Program-made: the position numbers and the translations under genes
The notes under the pieces: model-generated
Told to the model about the DNA's origin: nothing
Database searches by the model: none
What the model saw: only the letters and a program-made list of their open reading frames with translations
Part shown: one piece after another, positions 17,501 through 26,669 of the stretch
Position numbering within the stretch: the stretch's first letter is position 1
How the letters are laid out: every line of letters begins with the position of its first letter
Origin: an uncultured Bacteroidota bacterium
GTDB taxonomy: Bacteria > Bacteroidota > Bacteroidia > Chitinophagales > Chitinophagaceae
Assembly (NCBI GenBank): GCA_903882965.1
Contig: CAIRZD010000407.1
Span: 1 to 42,610 of the forward strand
Length of the DNA stretch: 42,610 nt
Direction of reading: 5' to 3'

Positions 17501-20500
17501 ATGCCGTTATTTGAGCCTACGCTGGCAACACTAATATTACTGCTGCTCCATGTGCCTCCTGAATATGCATCAAGCAGGTTTGATGTGAGCCCTACACAAA
17601 GTACCGAAGGTGATGCAATAAGAGTAGGTACATAATTAAGTACAGATACCGTAGTTGTAATTATGCAACCTAGAGGCGAAGAGTAAGTAATGGGCGCAGG
17701 ACCTGATATTACACCTGTTATTATGCCTGATGATGAACCTACGAAAACATTGCTGCTGGTGCTGCTCCAGGTACCACCTGATTCAACATCTGTTAAAGTA
17801 GTGGATGAGCCGACACAAATAGTTGTGATACCGGTGATCGGCTGGCCATTGACGGTTACAGTTGTAGTAACAGTGCAACCTGCGCCCAGAGCATATGTAA
17901 TCGTTGCTGTACCGGCATTAATACCTGTAACAACCCCGGTAGCAGAGCCCACAGATATATTAGGGCTGCTGCTGCTCCAGTTGCCGCCAGCTGTTGCATC
18001 GCTTAACGTGATTGTGAATCCGGGGCATACACTGAATGTAGTGCCGGTAATAGATGGTATTGAATTGATGACAGTAAAATTAGCGGTGGCAATGCATCCG
18101 GACGAAGCGGTAAGCGTAGCTGTAACTCCACCTACTGATTCACCAGTAATTATACCTGCAACTGACCCGATAATCGCATTGCTGTTGTTAACGCTCCATG
18201 TGCCTGAAGATGTATCATCTAAATTAAGTGATAAGCCGACACAAACTTGTGATGATGAAGCGGTAATAGGCCCAACAGTACTGAACACATTCACCGTTGT
18301 GGTAACGAAACAGCCGGAAGAATTAATATAGGTAATTATTGCAGTGCCGGTTGAAATGCCCGTAACAACACCTGTGCTGCCATTGATCGTAGCAACTGAA
18401 TTGTTACTGCTGCTCCAAGTGCCGCCTGTTGTGGGGCTGCTGAGTACTGTTGTTAACCCGGGGCAAACACTTGTAGTGCCTGTTATGGCTGCTGGGAAAG
18501 GATTGGAATAGAAATTAATAGTGCTGTAACAACCGTTACTTGTAGTATAATCAATTGTAGCAGTATCAAATGTAGCAGTGCCAACTATATTTCCAGTTAC
18601 ATTTCCCGCAGGATCGATAATTATAGTAGTGCTGCTCCAGGTACCGCCAGCGGTTGTATCACTTAAAGTAGTCGTGCCGCCAGAGCAAACAGCCGGAGTG
18701 CCTAATATAGGACCCGGTGTTTCCAATACAGTTACAATTGTATCCGTCGTGCAGCCAGCAGCTGATGTGTAGGTAATATTAGCTGTTCCTGCCGATACTC
18801 CTGTAAGCACACCGGTAAATGAGTTAATACTTGCAACAGTGGCATCGTCAGAAATCCATGTACCACCCGCAAGCGCATCGGATAATGTTGTTGTAGATCC
18901 GGCGCATACGGTTTTAATTCCCACAATTCCGGATGGAACAGGATTTACTGTTATTACTTTTGTCACTGCGCAACCGGTTGTGGCCACCTGGTAAGTAATA
19001 TTGGCTGTGCCCAATGCAACTCCAAAAGTTGCACCGGCGCTTACATAAACAACCGATGTATTACTGCTGCCCCATGTGCCGCCACCGGTAGCGTCACTTT
19101 CTACTACCCCTGAAAGATAGCAGACGCCAGACGGCCCGGCAATAGATGCCGGAGTTGGGTTGACTGTAATATTGGTATACGCAGCACAACCGGTAGCTGA
19201 TAGTGTATAGGCAACTGTGTACGTACCTGCTGAGGTAGCTGTAACAGTAGTAATTGTACTGGCAGATGTTAGCGTCACTGATGATGCGCTCCATGTTCCG
19301 CCCGGGGTGCCGTCGCTTAATGTTATACTGTTTGCAGTAATGCTGGACGATTGGCAAACAGCAGTAGGCCCGGATATAGCTGCCGGATTTGGGTTAACAG
19401 TTATTCCGGCGGTTGAGGTGCAACCGGTTCCCAGTTTATAACTGATAGTAGCGCTACCTGCATTTACGCCGGTGGCAAGACCACTTGAACTGCCTATAGT
19501 AGCAATAGCTGTATTACTGCTGGTCCATGTGCCCCCGGTTATTACTCCGTCACTGAGGCTTGTTCCCAGGCCTTTGCATACGGATAATGTTCCTAAGATA
19601 TTAGGTAATGAACTTACAATTGTTACAGTGGTTGTAGTATTACAACCGCCTGCTAAAATATAGCTTATGACCGTAGTACCTGTAGATACGCTTGTAACAA
19701 GACCTGATGAAGAGCCAATTGTAGCAACAGTAGGATTAGTGCTGCTCCATGTGCCGCCGAGGGTTGTATTATGTAAATTAGAAGTAGATGCATAACAGAT
19801 ATCTGTATTGCCGGTTATGGCAGGAACTGTATTGAAGGTAACTACTTTAGTAACTGCGCATACGCCACCGAGTGAATAAGTAATGGTAGCTGTGCCAGGG
19901 GTAATATCAGTAACAATTCCGGTTGAACTTACTGTGCCTACAGCTGTGTTGCTGCTGCTCCATGTTCCGCCTGAGGTTGCATCATTTAAATTTATGGGGA
20001 ATTGCGGGCAATTTGTTGCTGTGCCTGTAATAGGGTTAATGGTTACAATAACACTTACTACTGTTGTAATATAACAGCCTGTAGGAAGTATATAACTAAT
20101 AGTGGCTGTGCCAGCAGAAACTCCCTGCCCGGTAACAATGCCGGTAGAAGAGCCTACTATAGCCACCGCGGTATTACTACTGACCCATGTACCGCCTGAA
20201 GAAACGTCAGATAAGGGAATCGTAGTGCCGGAACAAACAACATTCGGGCCGGTTATTGCAGATGGCAGCGGATTTACAGTAATGACAGCCGTTGCAATGC
20301 AACCTGTAGACAGGGTATATGTAGATATCCATGTGCTGGGTATACCTACTATGCCTCCGGTAGCAATACCGGAAGACGAACCGATAGTAGCAATAGCGGT
20401 GTTACTACTGCTCCAGGCGCCACCGGTAGGAGCATCACTTAATGTGATCGTTGACCCTGAGCATACATTATTTGGGCCTAAGATATTTCCCGGTAATGGA

Positions 20501-23500
20501 TTGACCGTGATCGTAGTGGTGGCAATACATCCTGTTGTACCAAGTGTATAGATAATGTTTGCTGTACCCGCGGTGAGCCCCGTAACAATACCGGAAATGG
20601 GGTCTACTGACCCTATAGCGGGACTACTGCTGCTCCATGAGCCGCCTATTGTAGCATCACTTAATGTGGTTGTAAGGCCTATACACACATTTGTAGTACC
20701 CGTTATTGCTGCAACAGCACTAACCACAGTTACAGTGAGTGATGTGGCGCAGGTAGTAGGCAGTGTATAACTAATAACAGATGTGCCTGTCGAAAGGCTT
20801 GTAATAATACCTGACGAAGAACCAATTGTACCTACGCTTGTATTACTACTGCTCCATGTGCCTCCCGTCGGGGTATCGCTTAATCCGGATATAGAACCTA
20901 AGCATATGTTTGGAGCACCGCTAATAGTTGCGGGAGCAGGATTAATGGTTACAATAGCAGTTGAAATACAACCTGCTGATGTAACATAAGTAGCAGTGGC
21001 AGTGCCGCCGGACACGCCGGTAACGATACCGGTTAATGAGCCAATTGTTGCAATGGTTGACGTGCTGATATACCATGTACCACCGGATGACCCGTCGCTT
21101 AAACTAATCGTAGAGCCCGGGCAAACCGAATTAGGAGTTAAAAAACTTATAGCAGGTGGGTTTGGATTTACCGTTATAACAGCGGTAGTAATACAGCCCG
21201 TAGGTAGTGTGTAAGTAATAACAGCAGTGCCATTTGCATTTCCGGTGACAATCCCGGATATAGCATCAACAGAGGCCATAGAAGGATTACTGCTGCTCCA
21301 TGTGCCTGTAGCAGGTATAGAATTTAATGTTGTAGTTAGCCCAAGACAAACATTCAAAGGGCCGGTTATTGTGCCCGGTAATGGATTCACTGTAATTATT
21401 TGTGTGGCTGCACAACCTGTAGGTATTGTGTAGCTAATGGTAGATGTCCCCGCGATAAGACCGGTAAGGATACCTGTTGATCCTATAGATGCATTTGCAT
21501 TAGTGGTACTCCATGTACCTGTACCATCTGCGTCGCTGAAACTGATCGTAAGACCAAGACAAACCGTATCTGATATTCCGGTTATAGCAACCGGAAGCGG
21601 ATTGATCGTAATGATTTGTGTTGTTATGCAGCTTGTAGGCAGTGTATAGGTTATTGTAGCAGTAGCCGGGCCGGCCGCTATACCGGTAACAGCTCCTGTT
21701 GTTGAATTTACAGATACAGTAATATCACCAGTACTCCATGTGCCACCTCCTGCATCACTTAGTATGATCGTTGAGCCGGAGCAAACAGCACTTGATCCCA
21801 AAATATTTGTTGGTAAAGGATTTACGGTAAAAACAGATGTAGTGTTACAGCCTGTAGGTATGGAATAAGTAATATTGACAGTGCCGGAAGATGTGCCGGT
21901 GGTAATACACCCGGTGCTGCCAATGGTTGCAACCGTTGCATTACTAGTGCTCCATGTGCCGCCCGGCGTGAGATCTGTAAGGCATGTAGACAAACCAATA
22001 CAAACTTCAGGTGTGCCCGTAATTGGAACAGGTATCGGGTTGACTGTAATAGTTGTATTAGTGGTACAGCCGGTAGGCAGTGTGTAAGTGATCGTAACAG
22101 TGCTGGCAACCAGAACTCCGCTTCCACCTGTAACACAGCCTGAGGTGCCCCCAACCGTTGCAACAGCAGTATTGCTGCTGCTCCATGTGCCTCCTGTACT
22201 TGCATCAGTAAGGCAAAGTGTAGTACCTGCACATAATGGCGCGTTCCCACCCGAAATGCCGGAAGGCAGAGGGTTTACTGTAGTCGTTGTATATGCGGCG
22301 CAGCCGGTGGGTGCTATTAAATAAGTAATTGTAGCAGTACCTAAATTATTCCCTGTAATAACACCTGTGGTAGAGCCAATATCTGCAACAGTTGTATTGC
22401 TGCTGCTCCATGTGCCACCCGGTGTGACATCGCTAATGGTTGCCGTTAACCCGATACAAACTGCAGGCGAACCGAGTATTGCAGATAGAGGATTAACAGT
22501 AACGGGGATAGTGGCAATACAACCCGTAGGTAGTTGGTAAGTAATAGTTGGAATCCCAGCCGAAACCCCGGTGACTATGCCACCGGTACCTACTGTAGCT
22601 TGTAAATTACTACTGCTGAGCCATATCCCACCAGGTGTTTGGTCAGCTAGTGAGGTTGTTTGGGTAGCACAAACTACATTTATGCCGGTAATGTTATCCG
22701 GTAAAGGATTAACAGTAACAACAGTTGAAATGATACAGCCTGTAGGTAGTGTATAAGTAATACCAGTTGTACCTACTGAAAGGCCTGTAACAATACCATT
22801 AGTCCCAATGGTACCTATTGAAACATCGCTGCTGCTCCATGAGCCACCTGCTGTAGCATCGCTCAAGCTGGTTGTTAGGTTGAGGCAGACATTCTTGTTG
22901 CCGGAAATATTTGCCGGCAGCGGATTAACGGTAGAAATGACTGTTGTAATACAGCCTGTAGGCAATGTATAGGTGATTACTGATGTGCCGGCGAAAAGGC
23001 CGGTGACACAACCTGTACTTCCATTTATGCTTACATTGCCGTTACTGCTGCTCCATGTACCTAAGGGGGTAGGATCAGATAAGCAAATACCCAGGCCATT
23101 ACAAACCGCAATATTGCCGGTAATGCTTGAAGGTAAAGGATTGACCGTTAACACTACGCTTGATATAGTAGTTCCGCATGAGTTAATAACTTCGTATACA
23201 ATGTTTGTAGTACCACCGGCACTTCCGGTAGTAGTAACAACACCTGTCACAGGGTCTATTGTAGCTACCCCTGCATTACTGCTGCTCCAGCCGGTGCCGG
23301 AACCTACAGGGGTTGTATTGCTAAAAATTGTTGACCCCTGGTAACAAATGACCGCATTACCTGTAATAGCTGCCGCTGCTGTATCTACCTCTACAAATGA
23401 TGAGGTATCAGAGGCGCTGTAACATCCTGCGCCTGGGTATGTAACTGTTAATACATATTTTCCGCTTGCTGCAAGAGTGGATGCTGTAAGTGAAGTGGAG

Positions 23501-25110
23501 GAGGTAGTAGTTGAGGTACTATACCCATTTGGCCCGCTCCAGTTATACGATGATATTGTTCCTGCTCCGGTAGTGGCGCCGGCAGTTAATGTGATTGTAC
23601 TGCCGGTACATAACGGCGATGGGGTAGCTGTGATATTGGCTACTGATGGTGAGTCGTTAACGGTAACAAAAGACGATATGACCTGGTTGCTGGTACATCC
23701 TGCCCCGGGATATACAACCGTCAAACTGTAAATACCACTGGCGGCAATAGAGATCGGGGTGTATATTGAAGTGTCTGATGCAGTTACTGCTGTGTAGCCA
23801 TTAGGCCCTTGCCAGTTGTAAGTAGGTATTCCTATACCTGTGGCGCCACTACCAATTAATGTTAATGGATTTCCTACACATAAAACAGCAGGCGTAGCTG
23901 ATATACTTGCAACCGTAGGTGTGGGGTTAATGGTTAGTGCAGCCGCAGAGGAGGATGGTGTAGTAATACTGGTGCCACAAATATTTGTAAGCACACAGTA
24001 ATAGTAGTAAGTGCCCGGAGTAGTAGTAACAGGTGGGCCAGGTGTGTAATTTGAATTAGTAGCTCCCGATATGATAGTGCCGCCTGTATTTGTGTTGGTT
24101 GTATTGGTATACCATTGGTAGGTAAGGCCTGAACCGGTTGCACCTAAAAACAGAACCGGGGTGCTGCCAACACAGGCTAATGTATTTTGCGGAAGCAAAG
24201 AAATATTAGTAGGAACGTATAGGCAAACAGTATAATCTTCTGTTTCGCCATCTGTTGTATTGGGTAACATGGTGCAGGCATCAGATTGAACCATGGTTTC
24301 TGATATGCCATAACGCACGCGCATAGCTGTATAGCCCGGGGTAGCGCTCGCAGGGATGGTGATGGATTTAGATATAGTTGAACCTGTTGTTGCAACATTA
24401 CTTACAAGGAAAAACTCACCGGCATCCAACAAACTGCTGTTTTGGTTAAAATCAAACCACACACCTGCTCCATGAACACCCGGATTACCACCGCCGGTGC
24501 TTACACTTAAAGTGTAAGTATTGGCAATTGCAAGGTTTGTAGTTTGGCTGCCTGTGGGGAAGTAAAAAGAATATCCGCCTGTGCTGCAGCTGGAGCTATT
24601 ATTTAGTGTATTGACGGTAACATTGCTGATATAATCTGTTGCACAGGTCAGGTCATTAACAGGCGTGCATTGGCAAGTAGCACTGGGTGCAAGCAGGTTG
24701 GCAATTGAAGCCCCGGTCAATGTAGACCAGGCTGAACTGTAACATACCGATGTAGGTGATACAGAATCAACAGCCATTATCCTGAAATAATAACTGGCGC
24801 CGGCTGTGAGGCCGGTAAATGAATAAGACGTTGTTATAGAGCCTGTTTCAAACGGGCCGGCTATGATAGTAAAAAAACCAGGATCACTGGCTAATTCAAC
24901 TACATAATTTGTAACAGTACCTGATGGCGTATTCCAGTTAGCGAGGAATGAACTGCAACTAATATTAGTTGGCGAGGTTACAGTTACTACACCGGGCGAG
25001 GTGCACTGTGCTGTACTTTTACCTGGTTTTAATGCAAGCCCAACTAATAAAAGGCAAGTAGCGAAAAATTTCAAGTAACTGCAAATGCGGGAAGTGTAAA
25101 TTGAATTCAT
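14533..25110 (-). CDS. Giant T9SS-secreted multi-Ig-like adhesin (3525 residues)
   Basis: This is one uninterrupted 10.6-kb reading frame. Residues 1-35 are a signal peptide. A fibronectin type III-like domain occupies about 36-130, and a GEVED-type domain about 143-297 (GVWFDFNQN, GETEDYTVCLY). Ig/PKD-like domains occupy about 298-580. About 34 tandem modules of 70-76 residues then run from about 581 to 3072. Each follows the pattern ITG-x-VC, TLSD, GGTWSSSN, TGIVTG, AGTATITY, GC, close to bacterial Ig-like group 2 (BID_2). Nearly every module has two cysteines, suggesting one disulfide each. Further Ig-like domains lead to a T9SS sorting domain at about 3440-3525 (LRLVPNPNNGSFTVKG). It is likely a long surface stalk or adhesin. 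Two redox genes follow on the same strand. Confidence 0.92.
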   Translation of the reverse strand: MNSIYTSRICSYLKFFATCLLLVGLALKPGKSTAQCTSPGVVTVTSPTNISCSSFLANWNTPSGTVTNYVVELASDPGFFTIIAGPFETGSITTSYSFTGLTAGASYYFRIMAVDSVSPTSVCYSSAWSTLTGASIANLLAPSATCQCTPVNDLTCATDYISNVTVNTLNNSSSCSTGGYSFYFPTGSQTTNLAIANTYTLSVSTGGGNPGVHGAGVWFDFNQNSSLLDAGEFFLVSNVATTGSTISKSITIPASATPGYTAMRVRYGISETMVQSDACTMLPNTTDGETEDYTVCLYVPTNISLLPQNTLACVGSTPVLFLGATGSGLTYQWYTNTTNTNTGGTIISGATNSNYTPGPPVTTTPGTYYYYCVLTNICGTSITTPSSSAAALTINPTPTVASISATPAVLCVGNPLTLIGSGATGIGIPTYNWQGPNGYTAVTASDTSIYTPISIAASGIYSLTVVYPGAGCTSNQVISSFVTVNDSPSVANITATPSPLCTGSTITLTAGATTGAGTISSYNWSGPNGYSTSTTTSSTSLTASTLAASGKYVLTVTYPGAGCYSASDTSSFVEVDTAAAAITGNAVICYQGSTIFSNTTPVGSGTGWSSSNAGVATIDPVTGVVTTTGSAGGTTNIVYEVINSCGTTISSVVLTVNPLPSSITGNIAVCNGLGICLSDPTPLGTWSSSNGNVSINGSTGCVTGLFAGTSVITYTLPTGCITTVISTVNPLPANISGNKNVCLNLTTSLSDATAGGSWSSSDVSIGTIGTNGIVTGLSVGTTGITYTLPTGCIISTVVTVNPLPDNITGINVVCATQTTSLADQTPGGIWLSSSNLQATVGTGGIVTGVSAGIPTITYQLPTGCIATIPVTVNPLSAILGSPAVCIGLTATISDVTPGGTWSSSNTTVADIGSTTGVITGNNLGTATITYLIAPTGCAAYTTTTVNPLPSGISGGNAPLCAGTTLCLTDASTGGTWSSSNTAVATVGGTSGCVTGGSGVLVASTVTITYTLPTGCTTNTTITVNPIPVPITGTPEVCIGLSTCLTDLTPGGTWSTSNATVATIGSTGCITTGTSSGTVNITYSIPTGCNTTSVFTVNPLPTNILGSSAVCSGSTIILSDAGGGTWSTGDITVSVNSTTGAVTGIAAGPATATITYTLPTSCITTQIITINPLPVAITGISDTVCLGLTISFSDADGTGTWSTTNANASIGSTGILTGLIAGTSTISYTIPTGCAATQIITVNPLPGTITGPLNVCLGLTTTLNSIPATGTWSSSNPSMASVDAISGIVTGNANGTAVITYTLPTGCITTAVITVNPNPPAISFLTPNSVCPGSTISLSDGSSGGTWYISTSTIATIGSLTGIVTGVSGGTATATYVTSAGCISTAIVTINPAPATISGAPNICLGSISGLSDTPTGGTWSSSNTSVGTIGSSSGIITSLSTGTSVISYTLPTTCATSLTVTVVSAVAAITGTTNVCIGLTTTLSDATIGGSWSSSSPAIGSVDPISGIVTGLTAGTANIIYTLGTTGCIATTTITVNPLPGNILGPNNVCSGSTITLSDAPTGGAWSSSNTAIATIGSSSGIATGGIVGIPSTWISTYTLSTGCIATAVITVNPLPSAITGPNVVCSGTTIPLSDVSSGGTWVSSNTAVAIVGSSTGIVTGQGVSAGTATISYILPTGCYITTVVSVIVTINPITGTATNCPQFPINLNDATSGGTWSSSNTAVGTVSSTGIVTDITPGTATITYSLGGVCAVTKVVTFNTVPAITGNTDICYASTSNLHNTTLGGTWSSTNPTVATIGSSSGLVTSVSTGTTVISYILAGGCNTTTTVTIVSSLPNILGTLSVCKGLGTSLSDGVITGGTWTSSNTAIATIGSSSGLATGVNAGSATISYKLGTGCTSTAGITVNPNPAAISGPTAVCQSSSITANSITLSDGTPGGTWSASSVTLTSASTITTVTATSAGTYTVAYTLSATGCAAYTNITVNPTPASIAGPSGVCYLSGVVESDATGGGTWGSSNTSVVYVSAGATFGVALGTANITYQVATTGCAVTKVITVNPVPSGIVGIKTVCAGSTTTLSDALAGGTWISDDATVASINSFTGVLTGVSAGTANITYTSAAGCTTDTIVTVLETPGPILGTPAVCSGGTTTLSDTTAGGTWSSTTIIIDPAGNVTGNIVGTATFDTATIDYTTSNGCYSTINFYSNPFPAAITGTTSVCPGLTTVLSSPTTGGTWSSSNNSVATINGSTGVVTGISTGTAIITYINSSGCFVTTTVNVFSTVGPITASSSQVCVGLSLNLDDTSSGTWSVNNSNAIIGSVAGIITGESVGGVTATLTASSGCIATANFTVINSIPSITGTTFSVCPGFTITLSDATAGGNWSSSSPNISVGSATGVVTGINAGTATITYALGAGCTVTTTVTVNGQPITGITTICVGSSTTLTDVESGGTWSSTSSNVFVGSSSGIITGVISGPAPITYSSPLGCIITTTVSVLNYVPTLIASPSVLCVGLTSNLLDAYSGGTWSSSNISVASVGSNNGILTGIAAGTVTITYTIGTGCNTTSVLTVNPLSPILGNTTVCNSATTNLSDTTTGGTWTSSNADVTIGSSTGIVTAVTPGTATITYALSTGCSVTTTVTVNPIAPINGITSICNPGTTTLSDNVTGGTWSSSNTAVGTVDPNTGIVSSLSAGTTLITYTLLTGCTASTTVVVVSSLPAITGNTNDCIGAPSILSNAISGGTWSSNDITIATVDPISGSVTGVAADTTTISYMLGTGCTATTLVTINSLPAAITGSVFVCVGLTNTLVDDTTGGNWSSSNTSIASVGSTGIVTGLSAGMANITYATPAGCIATTVATVNPLPLAISGIINICPTSTTTLSDATTGGTWSSSNTGTGTIDPNTGVVTALAAGTSAITYTLPTGCIVTTTLNVVNTITPITGILKACTNTTTSLSDALAGGAWSASNSNASVDPVSGIVTGLITGTTSVVYTLGTGCSVSAVVTINPAPSAILGTAQVCLGAATTLSDITTPGTWSASNSNATIGSGTGLVHGVTVGIDTIKYTINNGCSITGTFTVNALPTAYLVNGGGSYCGGGIGVNIILDSSNTGINYTLYQAATSITTLPGTGDTVNFGPQTVAGAYTVLATNATTGCTSRMLDSAVVSITTPLIPLVNISTASDTVCAGTYTTFFATSVNGGTLPGYQWLVNGVSPGADSNHYSYIPVNGDVVSVILTSNAICVSPDTAITSIVMTVNNNKLPGVGISIFPGDTLCAGALATFSAVDSFGGTAPVFNWFKNSIYAGTGSTFSFTPYIPDNGDIIYCKMTSNYACVTTDTVSSSYIQLVIDSSLIPVITLNATPGITILQGQSDTITATVVNGGISPTFQWLVNGVPVSGDTTNVFISDTLSNNDSVTCIVRGSGECGLYTFNSAIIITDGKLNVQQITAGNSDLRLVPNPNNGSFTVKGTLATTLDEEVSVEITDMLGQVIYKNKIMAVGGRINEQIQLNSKLANGMYTLSLHAENENKVFHLVIEQ
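15893..23371 (-). repeat. Tandem array of about 34 BID_2 module repeats in the adhesin gene
   Basis: The DNA repeats with a period of about 210-230 bp; boundaries are approximate. Conserved blocks recur on the plus strand as versions of 'ctgctgctccatgtgcc', encoding GTWSSS. Unit lengths vary by a few codons, and copies differ at many synonymous sites, so the array is old and diverged rather than freshly expanded. The periodicity also produces a series of antisense open frames on the plus strand. Confidence 0.85.
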
Positions 25111-25162
25111 ATCCTTACTGTTTATAAAAAGAAAGTTTGTTTATTGATATACTATTCAGTCA

Positions 25163-25170
25163 CAAAAATA
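25163..25170 (-). promoter_or_regulatory. Candidate -7 promoter element for the giant adhesin gene
   Basis: Minus-strand TATTTTTG matches TAnnTTTG, 52 bp upstream of the ATG at 25110. No well-spaced -33 TTG was found. The rest of the 258-bp gap (25111-25368) is AT-rich and holds nothing else I can recognise. Confidence 0.38.
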
Positions 25171-25368
25171 TATGCGCTATCGGGCACATTATTTCATGCT
25201 TGAAACTGAACCGTTAAAGTTACTGTATTATGATATAAAACCCCCATCCATCCTTATTCGCAGGCAATATTTTTCTATTATTTTTTGGGGAGTCAATGCA
25301 ATTTTCGTACGACTGGTTAATGAGTTGTTAAGGCTCGTTGTGGAATCAGCATAAATGCAAAGAAAATA

Positions 25369-26280
25369 TCATTTTTTTGATACCAGTATGCCTCCATTAT
25401 GTGTGACCTCAAGTTTGTGTGGGACGCCTAATATGAGGGTATGATTTATTTCCTGGTGGCCTGCAGGGAAATTGAAACAAACAGGGTAGTCATATTCTTT
25501 TACCTTATCCCATATTATCTCTTCTATGGTTTGCCCGAAAGGTCGCTCGGTATCTTGCATTTCTGTGAAGCCGCCAATTATGAGTGCTTTGATATTGTCA
25601 AATTTGCCTGCACGTTTCAGGTTCAATAACATGCGGTCTGCATTATACAGGTATTCGCCGATGTCTTCAATAAAAAGAATTTTCCCGGCAGTATCAACTT
25701 CTGATACAGAACCGGTGAGATGTGCAAGTATAGCAAGATTACCGCCTGTTAAAATACCTTCTGCTGTTCCGTTTTTGTTAAACGGAGATGGTGGTGTCTG
25801 ATATTGCAGCGATCCGCCTGTAAGGCCTGTATACAATGTTGTAAGGTATGGCTCATTTTCGGTTTCAGGTTTAAAGGCGCCACACATAGGGCTGTGTAAA
25901 GATGCCATACCATTATGCGCCTGCAGGTGATTGTGCAGTACAGTAATATCACTAAATCCGCATATCCATTTTGGTTTTTGCAGGAAAGATGTGAAATCAA
26001 GCGCATCAATAATGCGGCTCATACCATAGCCGCCCCGGCCCATGAGTATGGCATCTATAGCAGGGTTGTCCATCATTTCCTGTAAATCTGCAAGCCGCTG
26101 CTCATCGGTACCTGAGAAATAAAAATGTTCTGTACCGATCGTTGTCCCAAGTTTCACTTTGAATCCCCATTTTTCCAATACTTTGACAGCGTAAGCAACC
26201 CGGTCGGTAGACACATAACCGGAAGGGCACGTGATACCAACAACAGAACCTTGTTTGAGGAATGGAGGATGTGAGGCCAT
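25369..26280 (-). CDS. LD-carboxypeptidase, peptidase family S66
   Basis: S66 enzymes remove the terminal D-alanine from tetrapeptide stems during murein recycling, or cleave related substrates such as microcin C7. The 303-residue protein has the family's catalytic elements. Ser110 lies in CGFSDIT as nucleophile, Glu205 in LFIEDIGE, and His275 in FPAGHQEINH completes the Ser-Glu-His triad. GRGGYGMSRI near residues 81-90 is also a family hallmark. There is no signal peptide, fitting a cytoplasmic recycling role. It is last in a leftward cluster, 45 bp after the Rieske gene, and may be co-transcribed with it. Confidence 0.9.
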   Translation of the reverse strand: MASHPPFLKQGSVVGITCPSGYVSTDRVAYAVKVLEKWGFKVKLGTTIGTEHFYFSGTDEQRLADLQEMMDNPAIDAILMGRGGYGMSRIIDALDFTSFLQKPKWICGFSDITVLHNHLQAHNGMASLHSPMCGAFKPETENEPYLTTLYTGLTGGSLQYQTPPSPFNKNGTAEGILTGGNLAILAHLTGSVSEVDTAGKILFIEDIGEYLYNADRMLLNLKRAGKFDNIKALIIGGFTEMQDTERPFGQTIEEIIWDKVKEYDYPVCFNFPAGHQEINHTLILGVPHKLEVTHNGGILVSKK

Positions 26281-26325
26281 TAATGTTTTTAAGGATACTA
26301 AAGTAATAAAAAACCCTTAACCGGC

Positions 26326-26649
26326 TTACTCCCGCAGACCTATAAATATTTCATCACCTCTGATCTCTACGGGATAAGTAAACAGTTTATAGCCTTCGCC
26401 GGTTGTGTTGCGGCCATTTGCGGGATCGAAACGGTATTTGTGGTCCGGGCAAACGATTCGCCCCAGGGGATCTAGCCAGCCTTCGCATAGTGGCGCACCT
26501 GCGTGCGGGCACAAGGCAGTGAAAGCATAGATGCCACTGCTTTTTTTCAGCAGGCCTATTCTTTTTTCACCAACAGTTACTTCTGTAAGTTTATTTTCTT
26601 CCATGCCGGAAGCCGTTATGTTTTCTATTTTATGCCAGGTAGGTAGCAT
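26326..26649 (-). CDS. Small Rieske [2Fe-2S] ferredoxin-like protein
   Basis: This 107-residue protein has one Rieske domain. The cluster ligands are C47-P-H49 in LCPHAGAPLCEGW and C67-P-D-H70 in VCPDHKYRFD, the two-Cys two-His pattern. There is no membrane anchor or signal peptide, so it is probably a soluble electron carrier or the ferredoxin part of an oxygenase or nitrite-reductase-like system; it resembles NirD-like small Rieske proteins. No oxygenase subunit is nearby. It lies between the TadA-like deaminase (20 bp) and the LD-carboxypeptidase (45 bp) on the same strand. Its partner is unknown. Confidence 0.86.
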   Translation of the reverse strand: MLPTWHKIENITASGMEENKLTEVTVGEKRIGLLKKSSGIYAFTALCPHAGAPLCEGWLDPLGRIVCPDHKYRFDPANGRNTTGEGYKLFTYPVEIRGDEIFIGLRE

Positions 26650-26669
26650 CCGGTTGATTGATTAGGTGA

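Noticed and set aside
16175-22324. Series of plus-strand open frames of about 60-150 residues inside the adhesin gene
   Set aside because: They follow the module period exactly, have no signal or domain, and are the antisense shadow of the repeated sense codons.
15893-23371. Possible CRISPR array because of regular repeats
   Set aside because: The period is over 200 bp, the whole stretch is one open frame encoding Ig-like modules, and there are no short identical repeats with unique spacers.
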